From: Planotetraspora mira
GTDB lineage: Bacteria; Actinomycetota; Actinomycetes; Streptosporangiales; Streptosporangiaceae
NCBI RefSeq assembly: GCF_016863275.1
Contig: NZ_BOOO01000039.1
Location: 1-64,000 of the forward strand
Length of the DNA stretch: 64,000 bases
Direction: 5' to 3'
In this document: piece by piece, positions 9,120 through 18,007 of the stretch
Layout of the letters: each line of letters opens with the position of its first letter
Position numbering within the stretch: position 1 is the stretch's first letter
Notes under the pieces: generated by a model
What the model saw: the letters and a program-made list of their open reading frames with translations, nothing else
Database searches by the model: none
Told to the model about the DNA's origin: nothing
Translations under genes and position numbers: made by a program

Positions 9120-9994
9120 GCGACGGCCTCCCTGAAGATCTCGGCGAGTGTGGGCCGCTGCCGGCCGAAGTGTTCGACCTCTCCCGCGTTCACGGCCGAG
9201 CGGAGGATTTCCTGATCGTCGCCGCTCTCGATGAGCAGCACCTGCCGGTCGCCGTCGGTCGTGACCTCGCCGGTGAGGCCGTCGGCCCATCCCGGGGACG
9301 CGCCGCGGACGACGACCTTGAGAAGGGTGCGCCCCTCGGTGTCCCGCAACTCGTCGACGGGGCCCGATGCGACCATGCGGCCACCCGAGATGATGCCGAC
9401 GGAGTCGCAGAGCTGTTCGACGAGCTCGAGCTGGTGACTGGAGAAGACCACCGGCACTCCCGAGGAGCACCGGTCCTTGAGCACGTCGGCCAGCGCGTCG
9501 ACCGCGATCGGGTCGAGGCCGGAGAACGGCTCGTCGAGCACCAGGACCGAGGGGCTGTGGACCAGCGCCACCGCGAGCTGCACCCGCTGCTGGTTGCCCA
9601 GCGACAGCGTCTCCACCGCGTCGTCGCGCCGCCCGCTGATGCCGAGCCGTTCGATCAGCTCGCCCGCGGCGTCGCGGGCCGCGGCCCGGCCCAGCCCGTG
9701 GAGCCTGCCGAAGTACTCGACCTGTTCGGCGACCTTCATCTTCTGGTACAGCCCGCGCTCTTCCGGCATGTAGCCGAACCGGCGGCGGGAGTCGTACGTC
9801 AGGGGCTTCCCATCCAGGCGCACCTCGCCGGAGTCCGCGTCGAGCACGCCCATGACGATCCGCATCGTGGTCGTCTTCCCGGCGCCGTTGGCCCCGACGA
9901 AGCCGAACATCTCGCCCGGCCGTACGGCGAAGCCGACGCCGTCGAGAGCGACCTTGTCGCCGAAGCGTTTACGCAGATCCTGAACCTCAAGCAT
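9116..9994 (-). CDS. ABC transporter ATP-binding protein (NatA-like)
   Basis: A 292-residue ATPase partner of the downstream permease. It has Walker A GANGAGKTT near residue 38, a signature-like LSLGNQQR near 135, and Walker B VLVLDEPFSGLD near 155. A C-terminal ~80-residue domain is typical of the NatA/DrrA type. The start at 9994 (MLEVQDLRKRFGDKVAL) is preferred to an in-frame upstream start, because it overlaps the regulator gene's stop by 8 nt and begins at the family N-terminus. It probably powers export of an unknown substrate. Confidence 0.92.
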   Translation of the reverse strand: MLEVQDLRKRFGDKVALDGVGFAVRPGEMFGFVGANGAGKTTTMRIVMGVLDADSGEVRLDGKPLTYDSRRRFGYMPEERGLYQKMKVAEQVEYFGRLHGLGRAAARDAAGELIERLGISGRRDDAVETLSLGNQQRVQLAVALVHSPSVLVLDEPFSGLDPIAVDALADVLKDRCSSGVPVVFSSHQLELVEQLCDSVGIISGGRMVASGPVDELRDTEGRTLLKVVVRGASPGWADGLTGEVTTDGDRQVLLIESGDDQEILRSAVNAGEVEHFGRQRPTLAEIFREAVA

Positions 9995-10295
9995 GGGGGA
10001 TTCCTTCGGTGATCCGTCGGAGCACATCGGTGTAGGCGTTGAACGCCGCGCGCCCGCGCTCGGTCAGCGACAGCCACGTGCGGCCCCGCTTCCCGACGAA
10101 GGTCTTCTCGACGCGGACGTATCCGGCCTCTTCCAAAGTGAGGATGTGTTTGGACAGCAGGGAGTCGCTGACTTCGATCGTGTCGCGCAGGAACCGGAAG
10201 TCGGCCTTCTCGGACACCGCCAGCGCCGCCATGATCGACAGCCTTACCGGCGCATGGATGATCTCGTCCAGTTCGTGGCGAGGGTGTGCGGTCAT
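9987..10295 (-). CDS. Winged-helix transcriptional regulator of the exporter operon
   Basis: A 102-residue single-domain winged-helix protein (HELDEIIHAPVRLSIMAALAVSE, recognition helix SDSLLSKHILTLEEAGYV, wing VEKTFVGKRGRTWLSLTERG). It resembles the DUF/ArsR-PadR-like regulators that accompany NatAB-type exporters. It overlaps the upstream membrane-protein gene by ATGA and the ATPase gene by 8 nt, so the four genes form one operon. Autoregulation at the promoter near 10755-10783 is likely but inferred. Confidence 0.88.
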   Translation of the reverse strand: MTAHPRHELDEIIHAPVRLSIMAALAVSEKADFRFLRDTIEVSDSLLSKHILTLEEAGYVRVEKTFVGKRGRTWLSLTERGRAAFNAYTDVLRRITEGIPHA

Positions 10296-10726
10296 CGCTT
10301 TTCGCTGATCCGCCAGGCGGCGTACACCAGGGGGGACCCGGCGAAGACGGAGACCGCGACGAGCGCGGCGATCCAGCCGGGACCGCGGTCGTCGGGGAGG
10401 ATGACCTCGACGAAGACGAACACCAGGAGGGTGGTCAGGACGTATGCCACGGTCACCCGCCCGTTGATCCACATCACATAGCGGTCGCGGACGCGCATCC
10501 GCGACCAATAGACGCAGGACGCGATCGTCAGCACGATCCACCCCGCACCCGCCAGACCCGCGACCACACCGCGGCCGAGGGAAACGGCGGGCCAGTAGAC
10601 CATGGTGCACAGGCCCATGATCAGGAACAGCCGACCGGCCCCCTGGGCGGATCTCCGCACGTGCCGATCCACCCGGTCGATCTCCCGGAGCGCCTGGACG
10701 GGTGAGAGCCGTTCCTCCGCGTTCAT
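10292..10726 (-). CDS. Small integral membrane protein, first gene of the exporter operon
   Basis: A 144-residue protein with a soluble N-terminus of ~30 residues and about four transmembrane helices (roughly residues 32-50, 54-75, 88-107 and 113-132). I recognise no named family. It is transcribed first in the operon with the HTH regulator and ABC exporter. It may be a sensor or accessory subunit. GGGGAGG lies 7-8 nt before the ATG, an unusually strong ribosome binding site. Confidence 0.75.
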   Translation of the reverse strand: MNAEERLSPVQALREIDRVDRHVRRSAQGAGRLFLIMGLCTMVYWPAVSLGRGVVAGLAGAGWIVLTIASCVYWSRMRVRDRYVMWINGRVTVAYVLTTLLVFVFVEVILPDDRGPGWIAALVAVSVFAGSPLVYAAWRISEKR

Positions 10727-10754
10727 GAGCTGCCTCCCCGCTCAACCTGTCAAC

Positions 10755-10783
10755 AAGGTAACAAGTGCTCAACCGCCATTCAA
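10755..10783 (-). promoter_or_regulatory. Promoter of the HTH-ABC exporter operon
   Basis: On the minus strand, TTGAAT (10778-10783) and TACCTT (10755-10760) are separated by exactly 17 nt. Transcription would start near 10748, about 22 nt before the first ATG. CTTGTT/TTGTTG repeats at the -10 region are possible contact points for the operon's own regulator. Confidence 0.6.
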
Positions 10784-10826
10784 GTGGTGGAGCATGCGGA
10801 AAGCGCGGTTTCCCGAAGGGATTCGG

Positions 10827-11021
10827 TCAGCGGAGCCTGGGGTCGACGTCCACGACCTGGCAGACGGCCAGCCATACCTGCTTGGCGGCCACGCCGTCGG
10901 CGAGTGCCTGCTCGACGGTCCGCCCGCCCAGGCCGGAGATGACGTAGTCCTTCGCCCACGACTGCGCGTACACCTCGCCGAAGTGGCGGTGCATGCGGTT
11001 CCAGAACTCCGTGAGGCGCAT
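10827..11021 (-). CDS. DUF3046 family protein
   Basis: A 64-residue protein (MRLTEFWNRMHRHFG ... VWLAVCQVVDVDPRLR) of the DUF3046 family, found only in actinobacteria and usually encoded next to recA. Its function is unknown. Here the exporter operon separates it from recA. The start at 11021 fits the family N-terminus. Longer in-frame starts would add unrelated sequence. Confidence 0.9.
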   Translation of the reverse strand: MRLTEFWNRMHRHFGEVYAQSWAKDYVISGLGGRTVEQALADGVAAKQVWLAVCQVVDVDPRLR

Positions 11022-11089
11022 GGGTCCCAGTATGGCCCCGCCCCGGAGGCGCCCCGGCCCAGAGCCGGTGGCCCCCCGGACGGACGAGG

Positions 11090-11578
11090 TCACATCACGC
11101 GGGAGCCGTACATCTCTCCGAGCGGGTCGGCGAGCAACTCCAGCCGCGCGCCGTCGGGGTCGCGGAAGTAGACCGACGCGTCGCTCTCCACCTGGTACGG
11201 CACACCGGCCGCGTCGAGCTTGCCGCGCAGCCGCTCCCACGTGGGCCGCTCCACCGAGATGGCGATGTGGTGGAGCCCGCCGAGGACCTCCTGGTACGGC
11301 CCCAGGTCGAGCCCGGGCAGATCGAAGAACGCCAGGAGGTTGCCGTTGCCGATGTCGAAGAAGAAGTGGTTGGAGCCCTTGTAGTCACGGTTCTCGAAGA
11401 TCTCCGTGAGGGGGAACTCCAGCAGCTCGTGGTAGAAGCGGATCGTGCGCTCGACGTCGGATGAGATCAGCGCGAAGTGGTGCAGGCCCCTCGCGCTGCT
11501 GGCGGGACGGTTCTCGCTGATGTAGCGCTCACGGATGCTCACGCGCTCCGCTTCGATCGCCGCGTAGTCGATTTCCAT
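11090..11578 (-). CDS. VOC-family protein (glyoxalase/bleomycin-resistance fold)
   Basis: A 162-residue VOC-fold protein with two beta-alpha-beta-beta-beta modules: GLHHFALISSDVERTIRFYHELLEF near residue 30 and GLHHIAISVERPTWERLRGKL near 95. The final strand is VYFRDPDGARLELLA. Candidate metal ligands are His in each GLHH segment and Glu in LELLA. The family includes lyases, dioxygenases and drug-binding proteins, and the substrate cannot be told here. The ATG at 11578 is used; a TTG 18 nt upstream is also open, and neither has a strong ribosome binding site. lhr is divergent. Confidence 0.8.
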   Translation of the reverse strand: MEIDYAAIEAERVSIRERYISENRPASSARGLHHFALISSDVERTIRFYHELLEFPLTEIFENRDYKGSNHFFFDIGNGNLLAFFDLPGLDLGPYQEVLGGLHHIAISVERPTWERLRGKLDAAGVPYQVESDASVYFRDPDGARLELLADPLGEMYGSRVM

Positions 11579-11710
11579 AGATAGATGATGATTCAACCAA
11601 GCACAGGTATACAGACGCGGGGGGTAGTAAATTGCGGTGAACCTGCCGGTAGATCACCCCGCTGACCGGCGAGGGAGGAATCCGGCACGGCGCGTTCTGT
11701 CGGAGGCCGG

Positions 11711-14700
11711 ATGCATGATGGGCGGGTGAGCGCGCTCGACGACTTCAGCCCGGTGACCCGACAGTGGTTCGCCGGAGCGTTCGCGGCGCCGACGCCCGCG
11801 CAGGAGGACGCCTGGGCGTCCATCGCGCGCGGCGACAACACGCTGGTGGTCGCGCCGACCGGGTCAGGCAAGACGCTTGCTGCGTTCCTGTGGGCGATCG
11901 ACCGGCTCGCGGTCGAGCACGCGGCGGCTCCGAAGACGGCCGGGGAACCGCCGCGGAAGGGCCGCGGGAAGGCCGCGGAGCCTCCACGCTCGTGCCGGGT
12001 CCTGTACGTGTCGCCGCTCAAGGCGCTCGCCGTCGACGTGGAGCGGAACCTCCGGGCCCCGCTGGCCGGCATCAAGCAGACCGCCCGGCTCATGGAGCTG
12101 CCCGCGCCGGAGATCTCCGTGGCCATCAGGTCGGGCGACACCACGGCCGACGACCGGCGGCGGTTCGCCGCGAGGCCGTCCGACATCCTGATCACCACGC
12201 CGGAGTCGTTGTTCCTGATCCTGACCTCGCAGGCCCGGGAGGCGCTGCGCGGCGTCGAGACGGTGATCATCGACGAGGTGCACGCGGTCGCCGCCACGAA
12301 GCGCGGCGCCCACCTGGCGTTGAGCCTGGAGCGGCTCGACGCCCTGCTGCCACAGCCCGCCCAGCGGATCGGCCTGTCCGCCACCGTCCGTCCGGTCGGC
12401 GAGGTGGCGGCGTTCCTCGGCGGGGCCCGCCCCGCCACGGTGGTGCAGCCGCCCTCGGAGAAGGTCATCGAGGTCGAGGTCGTGGTCCCGGTGGAGGACA
12501 TGACCGAGCTCGCGCCCACGGCCCCGGGTGCGGAGGGGGAGCCCTCGGAGCACAGGCGCAGCATCTGGCCGCATGTGGAGCAGCACCTGCTCGACCTCAT
12601 CGAGGCGCACGACTCGACCATCATCTTCGCCAACTCCCGCAGGCTCTCCGAGCGCCTGTGCACGCGGCTCAACGAGCTCGCGTGGGAGCGCAGGTCGGCT
12701 CCCGTGGCCCTCGACGGAGCCGAGCCGGCGCCCGCCCGCGGGTCTGGAGCGACACCGGCCGAGGTGATGGCGCAGGCAGGAGCCTCGGCGGGGGTGATCC
12801 CGGAGATCGTGCGCGCCCACCACGGATCGGTCTCCAAGGAGGAGCGGTCGCAGATCGAGGAGGCGCTCAAGTCCGGGCGCCTGCCCGCCGTCGTGGCCAC
12901 GTCCAGTCTGGAGCTGGGCATCGACATGGGCGCGGTCGACCTGGTCGCCTGCGTCGAGGCCCCGCCGAGCGTGGCGAGCGGGCTCCAGCGGATCGGCCGG
13001 GCCGGGCACCAGGTCGGCGCGGTGTCCCGTGGCGTGATCTTCCCCAAGTATCGCGGCGACCTCGTCCAGACGGCCGTCGTCGCCGAGCGGATGAAGAGCG
13101 GGCAGATCGAGGAGCTTCGTTATCCGCGCAACCCCCTCGACGTGCTCGCCCAGCAGATCGTGGCCATGACGGCGCTCGATGAGTGGACGGTCGACTCGCT
13201 GGAGACCGTCGTCAGGAAGGCCGCGCCGTACGCGACGCTGCCGCGCACCGCCCTGGAGGCGACGCTGGACATGCTCGCCGGGCGCTATCCGAGCGAGGAG
13301 TTCGCCGAGCTGCGGCCGCGCATCGTCTGGGACCGGGTGACCGGGACGCTGCAGGGCCGCCCCGGCGCGCAACGGCTGGCGGTGACCAACGGCGGCACGA
13401 TCCCCGACCGCGGCCTGTTCGGCGTCTTCCTCGTCGGCGACAAGGCGTCACGGGTGGGCGAGCTCGACGAGGAGATGGTCTACGAGTCACGCGTGGGCGA
13501 CGTGTTCGTTCTCGGAGCCACCTCCTGGCGGATCGAGGACATCACCGCCGACCGGGTGCTGGTCTCCCCCGCTCCCGGGCAGCCGGGCAAGCTGCCGTTC
13601 TGGCACGGCGACTCCGCCGGCCGGCCGGCCGAGCTGGGCCGCGCCATCGGGGCCTTCCTGCGTGAACTGTCCGGCGCCGGGGCCGACGGAGCCGGCGGCC
13701 GGGTGCGTGCGGCCGGGCTCGACGAGTTCGCCGGCGGCAACCTGCTGTCCTACCTCGCGGAGCAGCGGGAGGCGACCGGCTACGTGCCCGACGACCGCAC
13801 CCTCCTGGTGGAGCGGTTCCACGACGAGCTCGGCGACTGGCGGGTGGTGATCCACTCGCCGTACGGCGCGCGCGTGCACGCCCCGTGGGCCCTGGCCGTC
13901 GGGCGGCGGCTGCGCGAGCGGTACGGCGTGGACGTGCAGGCCGTCCACTCCGATGACGGCATCGTCCTGCGCATCCCCGACACCCTCGACGAGGCGCCGT
14001 CCGACCTGGCCGCCTTCGATCCGGAGGAGATCGAGCAGATCGTGACCGAGGAGCTGGGCGGATCGGCGCTGTTCGCCGCCCGGTTCCGCGAGTGCGCCGG
14101 GCGGTCCCTGTTGCTCCCGCGCCGCAGCCCCGGCAGGCGTACCCCGCTGTGGCAGCAACGCCAGCGCGCGGCGCACCTGCTGGGTGTGGCCAGCCAGTAC
14201 GCCACGTTCCCCGTCGTCCTCGAGACGATGCGCGAGTGCCTCCAGGACGTCTTCGACGTGCCGGGGCTCGTCCAGCTGATGCGGGACGTCTCCGCCCGCC
14301 GCGTCAGGATCGTCGAGGTGGAGACCTCCCAGGCCTCCCCGTTCGCGGCGTCGCTGCTGTTCAACTACATCGGCGCCTTCATGTACGAGGGCGACGCCCC
14401 GCTGGCCGAGCGGCGGGCGCAGGCGCTCGCTCTCGACACGGCGCTGCTGGCCGAGCTGCTCGGCCAGGCCGACCTGCGCGAGTTGCTCGACGCGGACGTG
14501 ATCGCCGAGGCCGAGCGCGAGCTGGCCCGGCTGGACAGGCCGCTCCGCGACGCCGAGGATCTGGCCGACCTGCTGCGCTCGCACGGCCCGCTGCTGGCCG
14601 AGGACGTGGCGATCCGCGAGGGCGATCCGGCCTGGCTGGCAGGCCTCGAGAAGGCGCGCAGGGCGATCCGCGTCCGGGTCGCGGGTCACGAGCAGTGGGC

Positions 14701-16600
14701 GGCCGTGGAGGACGCGTGGCGACTCCGCGACGCCCTGGGCGTGCCGCTCCCGGTCGGCGTGCCCCACGAGTTCCTGGAGGCTCCCGCCACGGCAGGGCAG
14801 GGAAGGTCCGGCCCCGCGCCCGATCCGCTGGGCGACCTCGTCTCCCGCCACGCGCGCACGCGCGGCCCGTTCGCGTCCGGTACGGCCGCCGCGCGCTTCG
14901 GCGTGGGCGTCGCCGTCGTCGACGACACGCTTCGCCGGCTGGCCGCGGCGGGGCGGGTGGTCTCCGGCGAGTTCCAGCCCGGCGGGCGCGGCGAGGAGTG
15001 GTGCGACGCCGGCGTGCTGCGGTTGCTCCGCCGCAGATCGCTCGCGCGGCTTCGCAAGGAGGTCGAGCCCGTCCCGCCCGAGGCCCTGGCCGCGTTCCTG
15101 CCCGCCTGGCATGGCATCGCCCCGGCCCGAGCGTCGACCGCAGACCTCCCCCAGGGCCGGGGATGGAGTGAGACCACGGACAGAGCCCCTTCCCGACCGG
15201 GTCCGGGCCGCTCGATGGACGCGCTGGTCAGCGCCATCGAACGGCTCCAGGGTGCGGCGGTCCCCGCCTCGGCGCTCGAGACGCTGATCCTGCCGGGCCG
15301 GGTGCCCGGCTATTCCCCCGCGCTTCTCGACGAGCTGACGGCCTCCGGCGAGGTCGTCTGGGCCGGGCAGGGATCCCTGCCCGGCGGGGACGGCTGGGTG
15401 GCGCTCTACTTCGCCGACACCGCTCCCCTGTTGATCCCGGCGCCCGGCGAGATCACCATGACGCCCCTGCACGAGCAGGTGCTGGAGATCCTCAGCGGTG
15501 GCGGTGCGCTGTTCTTCCGCGAACTGTCCAACCGGGTGGCCTCGGCGGGGATCGTCTCAGCGCGCGACACGCGCCCAGGTGACAGGCCAGGTGACGAACG
15601 AGGCGACGGACCGGGGATCGTCTCGGCGCGCGACACGCGCCAAGGTGACGGCCCTGGTGACGGGCCGGGGATCGGCGCGAGCCCGGACAGGTCCGGGACG
15701 CGTGGCGGGCCGGTCATGGGAGCCGTGCCGGACGACACGGTGCTGGCCGCCGCCTTGTGGGATCTCGTCTGGTCGGGCCGGGTCACGGGAGACACCCTCG
15801 CCCCGCTGCGGTCCACTCTCGGCACCGGGCGGCCCGCGCACCGGCCGGCGACGAGCCGACGGCGCAGGGCCGTGCTGCCCACCAGGAGCGGACCACCGAC
15901 GGTGAGCGGCCGGTGGTGGTTGCTGCCGTCCGCCGTGGAGAACGGCACCCAGCGCGCGCAGGCCCAGGCGGAGGTGCTGCTCGAACGGCACGGCGTGATC
16001 ACGAGGGGCGGGGTCGCCGCCGAACGGCTTACCGGTGGTTTCTCCTCGGTCTACCAGGTGTTGCGGGCTTACGAGGAGAGTGGCCGCTGCCGCCGCGGCT
16101 ACTTCGTGGAGGGCCTGGGAGGGGCCCAGTTCGCCCTGCCCGGTGCGGTCGACCGGATGCGAGCCATGTCGTCGAGGAGAGGCGCCCCCTCCGCCGAGGA
16201 TGACCTGTGGGCGGCCCCGGCGCCTCAGGCACCGCCCCGCACGGTCGTGCTCGCCGCCGCCGACCCGGCCAACCCCTACGGCGCGGCCCTGCCGTGGCCG
16301 GCCCGGCCCGGCGAGGTGACCCACAAGCCGGGTCGCAAGGCCGGAGCGCTCGTGGCGCTGGTGGAGGGCCGGCTCGCGCTCTACGTCGAGCGAGGCGGCA
16401 AGACCTTGCTCTCCTTCGGGGCCGAGGACGACCTGCAACCGGCGGTGGACGCGCTGGCTCTGGCCGTACGGGAGGGCGCTTTGGGCAAGCTCACCGTCGA
16501 GCGGGCCGACGGCGCCGCCATCATCGAATCGCCGCTGGCCGCGGCGCTGGAGACGGCCGGATTCCATCCGACGCCGCGCGGGCTCCGCATCCGGGGCTAG
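11711..16600 (+). CDS. lhr: Lhr-type ATP-dependent DNA helicase with a repeat insertion
   Basis: A 1629-residue superfamily 2 helicase. Walker A is APTGSGKT (48-55) and motif II is DEVH (188-191). Later motifs include SATVRP (about 223), TSSLELGIDMG (about 400) and QRIGRAGHQ (about 425). The Lhr winged-helix and beta-barrel core follow, then a long C-terminal domain ending near residue 1629. Lhr is a 3'-5' helicase linked to mutagenesis and crosslink repair in mycobacteria. The start is ATG 11711 or GTG 11726. Residues about 1280-1325 are a low-complexity insertion not expected in the family. In other actinomycetes a Nei-type glycosylase is usually the neighbour, but here that gene lies 23 kb away. 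Confidence 0.93.
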   Translation: MHDGRVSALDDFSPVTRQWFAGAFAAPTPAQEDAWASIARGDNTLVVAPTGSGKTLAAFLWAIDRLAVEHAAAPKTAGEPPRKGRGKAAEPPRSCRVLYVSPLKALAVDVERNLRAPLAGIKQTARLMELPAPEISVAIRSGDTTADDRRRFAARPSDILITTPESLFLILTSQAREALRGVETVIIDEVHAVAATKRGAHLALSLERLDALLPQPAQRIGLSATVRPVGEVAAFLGGARPATVVQPPSEKVIEVEVVVPVEDMTELAPTAPGAEGEPSEHRRSIWPHVEQHLLDLIEAHDSTIIFANSRRLSERLCTRLNELAWERRSAPVALDGAEPAPARGSGATPAEVMAQAGASAGVIPEIVRAHHGSVSKEERSQIEEALKSGRLPAVVATSSLELGIDMGAVDLVACVEAPPSVASGLQRIGRAGHQVGAVSRGVIFPKYRGDLVQTAVVAERMKSGQIEELRYPRNPLDVLAQQIVAMTALDEWTVDSLETVVRKAAPYATLPRTALEATLDMLAGRYPSEEFAELRPRIVWDRVTGTLQGRPGAQRLAVTNGGTIPDRGLFGVFLVGDKASRVGELDEEMVYESRVGDVFVLGATSWRIEDITADRVLVSPAPGQPGKLPFWHGDSAGRPAELGRAIGAFLRELSGAGADGAGGRVRAAGLDEFAGGNLLSYLAEQREATGYVPDDRTLLVERFHDELGDWRVVIHSPYGARVHAPWALAVGRRLRERYGVDVQAVHSDDGIVLRIPDTLDEAPSDLAAFDPEEIEQIVTEELGGSALFAARFRECAGRSLLLPRRSPGRRTPLWQQRQRAAHLLGVASQYATFPVVLETMRECLQDVFDVPGLVQLMRDVSARRVRIVEVETSQASPFAASLLFNYIGAFMYEGDAPLAERRAQALALDTALLAELLGQADLRELLDADVIAEAERELARLDRPLRDAEDLADLLRSHGPLLAEDVAIREGDPAWLAGLEKARRAIRVRVAGHEQWAAVEDAWRLRDALGVPLPVGVPHEFLEAPATAGQGRSGPAPDPLGDLVSRHARTRGPFASGTAAARFGVGVAVVDDTLRRLAAAGRVVSGEFQPGGRGEEWCDAGVLRLLRRRSLARLRKEVEPVPPEALAAFLPAWHGIAPARASTADLPQGRGWSETTDRAPSRPGPGRSMDALVSAIERLQGAAVPASALETLILPGRVPGYSPALLDELTASGEVVWAGQGSLPGGDGWVALYFADTAPLLIPAPGEITMTPLHEQVLEILSGGGALFFRELSNRVASAGIVSARDTRPGDRPGDERGDGPGIVSARDTRQGDGPGDGPGIGASPDRSGTRGGPVMGAVPDDTVLAAALWDLVWSGRVTGDTLAPLRSTLGTGRPAHRPATSRRRRAVLPTRSGPPTVSGRWWLLPSAVENGTQRAQAQAEVLLERHGVITRGGVAAERLTGGFSSVYQVLRAYEESGRCRRGYFVEGLGGAQFALPGAVDRMRAMSSRRGAPSAEDDLWAAPAPQAPPRTVVLAAADPANPYGAALPWPARPGEVTHKPGRKAGALVALVEGRLALYVERGGKTLLSFGAEDDLQPAVDALALAVREGALGKLTVERADGAAIIESPLAAALETAGFHPTPRGLRIRG
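15548..15679 (+). repeat. In-frame 66-nt tandem repeat inside lhr
   Basis: Two head-to-tail units begin at 15548 and 15614. Each starts GIVSARDTR and continues with Gly-Asp-Pro-rich residues. The codons are nearly identical between the copies, so the duplication is recent or maintained. It adds a flexible Gly/Asp/Pro linker to the helicase C-terminal region. Confidence 0.85.
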
Positions 16601-16715
16601 ACCCGTCCTTCAGCCGTCGTCCATCCCGCTGTTCCGCGTCCAACGGGGTGGGCGCGAGCCGCGAGTCTCACACCCACCCCGGGGACCGGCGCGAGTGGCC
16701 GATGACTCCGGCGTG

Positions 16716-16737
16716 GCGGCGGTCAGGGAGCCGCCGC
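16716..16737. terminator. Hairpin between lhr and the E2 gene
   Basis: GCGGCGG (16716-16722) pairs with CCGCCGC (16731-16737) across an 8-nt loop, in the gap where lhr and the minus-strand biosynthetic operon converge. It could terminate either transcript. There is no U-tract. Confidence 0.4.
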
Positions 16738-16762
16738 GACCAGCGCGCGATGGTGCCCCGGC

Positions 16763-18007
16763 TCACCCGAAGCTCTCCTCTGGAGACTCCAGCCGAGCCT
16801 TGAGCGCCCGCAGGAACAGCGCGGCGTCGCGGCCGTTGATCAGCCGGTGGTCGTAGGCCATGCCGATGTTGACGACGGTCCGGGCGACGACCTCGCCCCC
16901 GTCGAGGCGGAGCTCGGCCTGGGGGGACGTCACCGCGAGCGCGCACGCGTGGCCAGGGAAGATCAGCGGGATGGCCAGCGTCACGTCGCCGTCGTGATGC
17001 AGGGTGACCGCGATGTTGGCCCCGGTCAGGTCGTCCTCGCGGAAGTCCCCCGTCAGGGCGGCCAGCCGATACTCCATCAGACGGGTCGCGATCTGCTTCA
17101 CCGAGCGGCGGGCGGCGTCGTGGATGACGGGCACATACAGGCCCTCGCCCGCGTCGATCGTCACGCCGACGTGAGGGGCGTCCGGGAGCAGGGCCGACGC
17201 GTCGTCCACGAGGGTGGCGAAGCACAGCGGGAAGTCGGCGTGCAGCCGGGCCACGGCGGACGTCACCAGTTCGGGGAGCCCCACGGGCCGCCTGACCTCA
17301 CGGGTCAGACGCGCCGCGAGCTCCAGCAGGGGGCCCACGTCGGCCTTCACCACCGTGTACGCGGCCGGGATGGTCGCGTGCGAGACGCGCACGACCTTCG
17401 CCACGGCCCGCTGCACCCTCGTGAGCCCGTACGGCAGGCCCGCCACGCCCTGTCTCGGCCCTCCGGGCTCGTCGACGTCCTCCACGGACGCCGACGCGGA
17501 ACGGGCCGCGAGCCGTTCGACGTCGGCACGCCGGACCACGGCCACTCCGAGGGTGCGCACCACCGCCGGATCGAGGCCGAGCTCGTCGATCAGCGCCTGC
17601 GCGGGAGCGGTGATCAGCGGCGCGGCGCCGCCTGATGACGCTTCGACCGCGGGGCCGCCCGAAGACGCGCCGCCCGTGGCCGCACCGGCTGAGGAGGCAC
17701 TGGCCGTGACGGGGACGTCCGAGGAGGGAGACGGCCCCGGGTGCGGCGGCATGGACAATGGCGTGGGCCGGACCTCACCGGCGGTGAGGTGGGCGAGCAC
17801 ATCCCCGGGAGCGCAGTCGGCGTTCGGCGCGACGACGCGCCAGACGAAGCCGTCCTGCTCGCTCTCCAGTTCCTCGGTCGCCTTCGAGGTCTCCAGGACC
17901 ACGATCGGGTCTCCGGCCTTGACCTGCTGCCCGTCGTCGACCAGCCATTCGACCAGGACGTACGTGGAGTCGTTGTTGTTGAGCTTGGGCACGCGGATGT
18001 CAGTCAC
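16763..18007 (-). CDS. Divergent 2-oxoacid dehydrogenase E2 (lipoyl acyltransferase)
   Basis: A 414-residue E2-like protein. Domains: lipoyl domain with the modifiable lysine in ETSKATEE (Lys42); Ala/Ser/Gly-rich linker (about 80-130); E3/E1-binding domain (about 132-170); and acyltransferase domain (about 190-410). The active-site His387 is present, but the catalytic Asp of the HxxxDG motif is Asn391 (HRLING). The usual serine-containing FTISNLG motif is replaced by NIAVTLHHDGD. It starts with GTG and overlaps the E1-beta gene by 8 nt. No E3 gene is nearby, so a housekeeping E3 would reoxidise it. It may transfer an acyl group to a carrier protein; this is inferred. Confidence 0.88.
   Translation of the reverse strand: MTDIRVPKLNNNDSTYVLVEWLVDDGQQVKAGDPIVVLETSKATEELESEQDGFVWRVVAPNADCAPGDVLAHLTAGEVRPTPLSMPPHPGPSPSSDVPVTASASSAGAATGGASSGGPAVEASSGGAAPLITAPAQALIDELGLDPAVVRTLGVAVVRRADVERLAARSASASVEDVDEPGGPRQGVAGLPYGLTRVQRAVAKVVRVSHATIPAAYTVVKADVGPLLELAARLTREVRRPVGLPELVTSAVARLHADFPLCFATLVDDASALLPDAPHVGVTIDAGEGLYVPVIHDAARRSVKQIATRLMEYRLAALTGDFREDDLTGANIAVTLHHDGDVTLAIPLIFPGHACALAVTSPQAELRLDGGEVVARTVVNIGMAYDHRLINGRDAALFLRALKARLESPEESFG

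Noticed and set aside
7005-9215. Very long open frame (736 codons) antisense to recA and the exporter permease
   Set aside because: It is a shadow of high-GC coding DNA: it crosses two well-supported genes and shows no known domain.
11594-11596. TTG start for the VOC protein
   Set aside because: It adds six residues without a ribosome binding site, so the ATG at 11578 is simpler, though neither start is well supported.
13487-15472. 661-codon frame antisense to lhr
   Set aside because: Same reason: the helicase motifs on the other strand are complete and no conserved motif is present in this frame.
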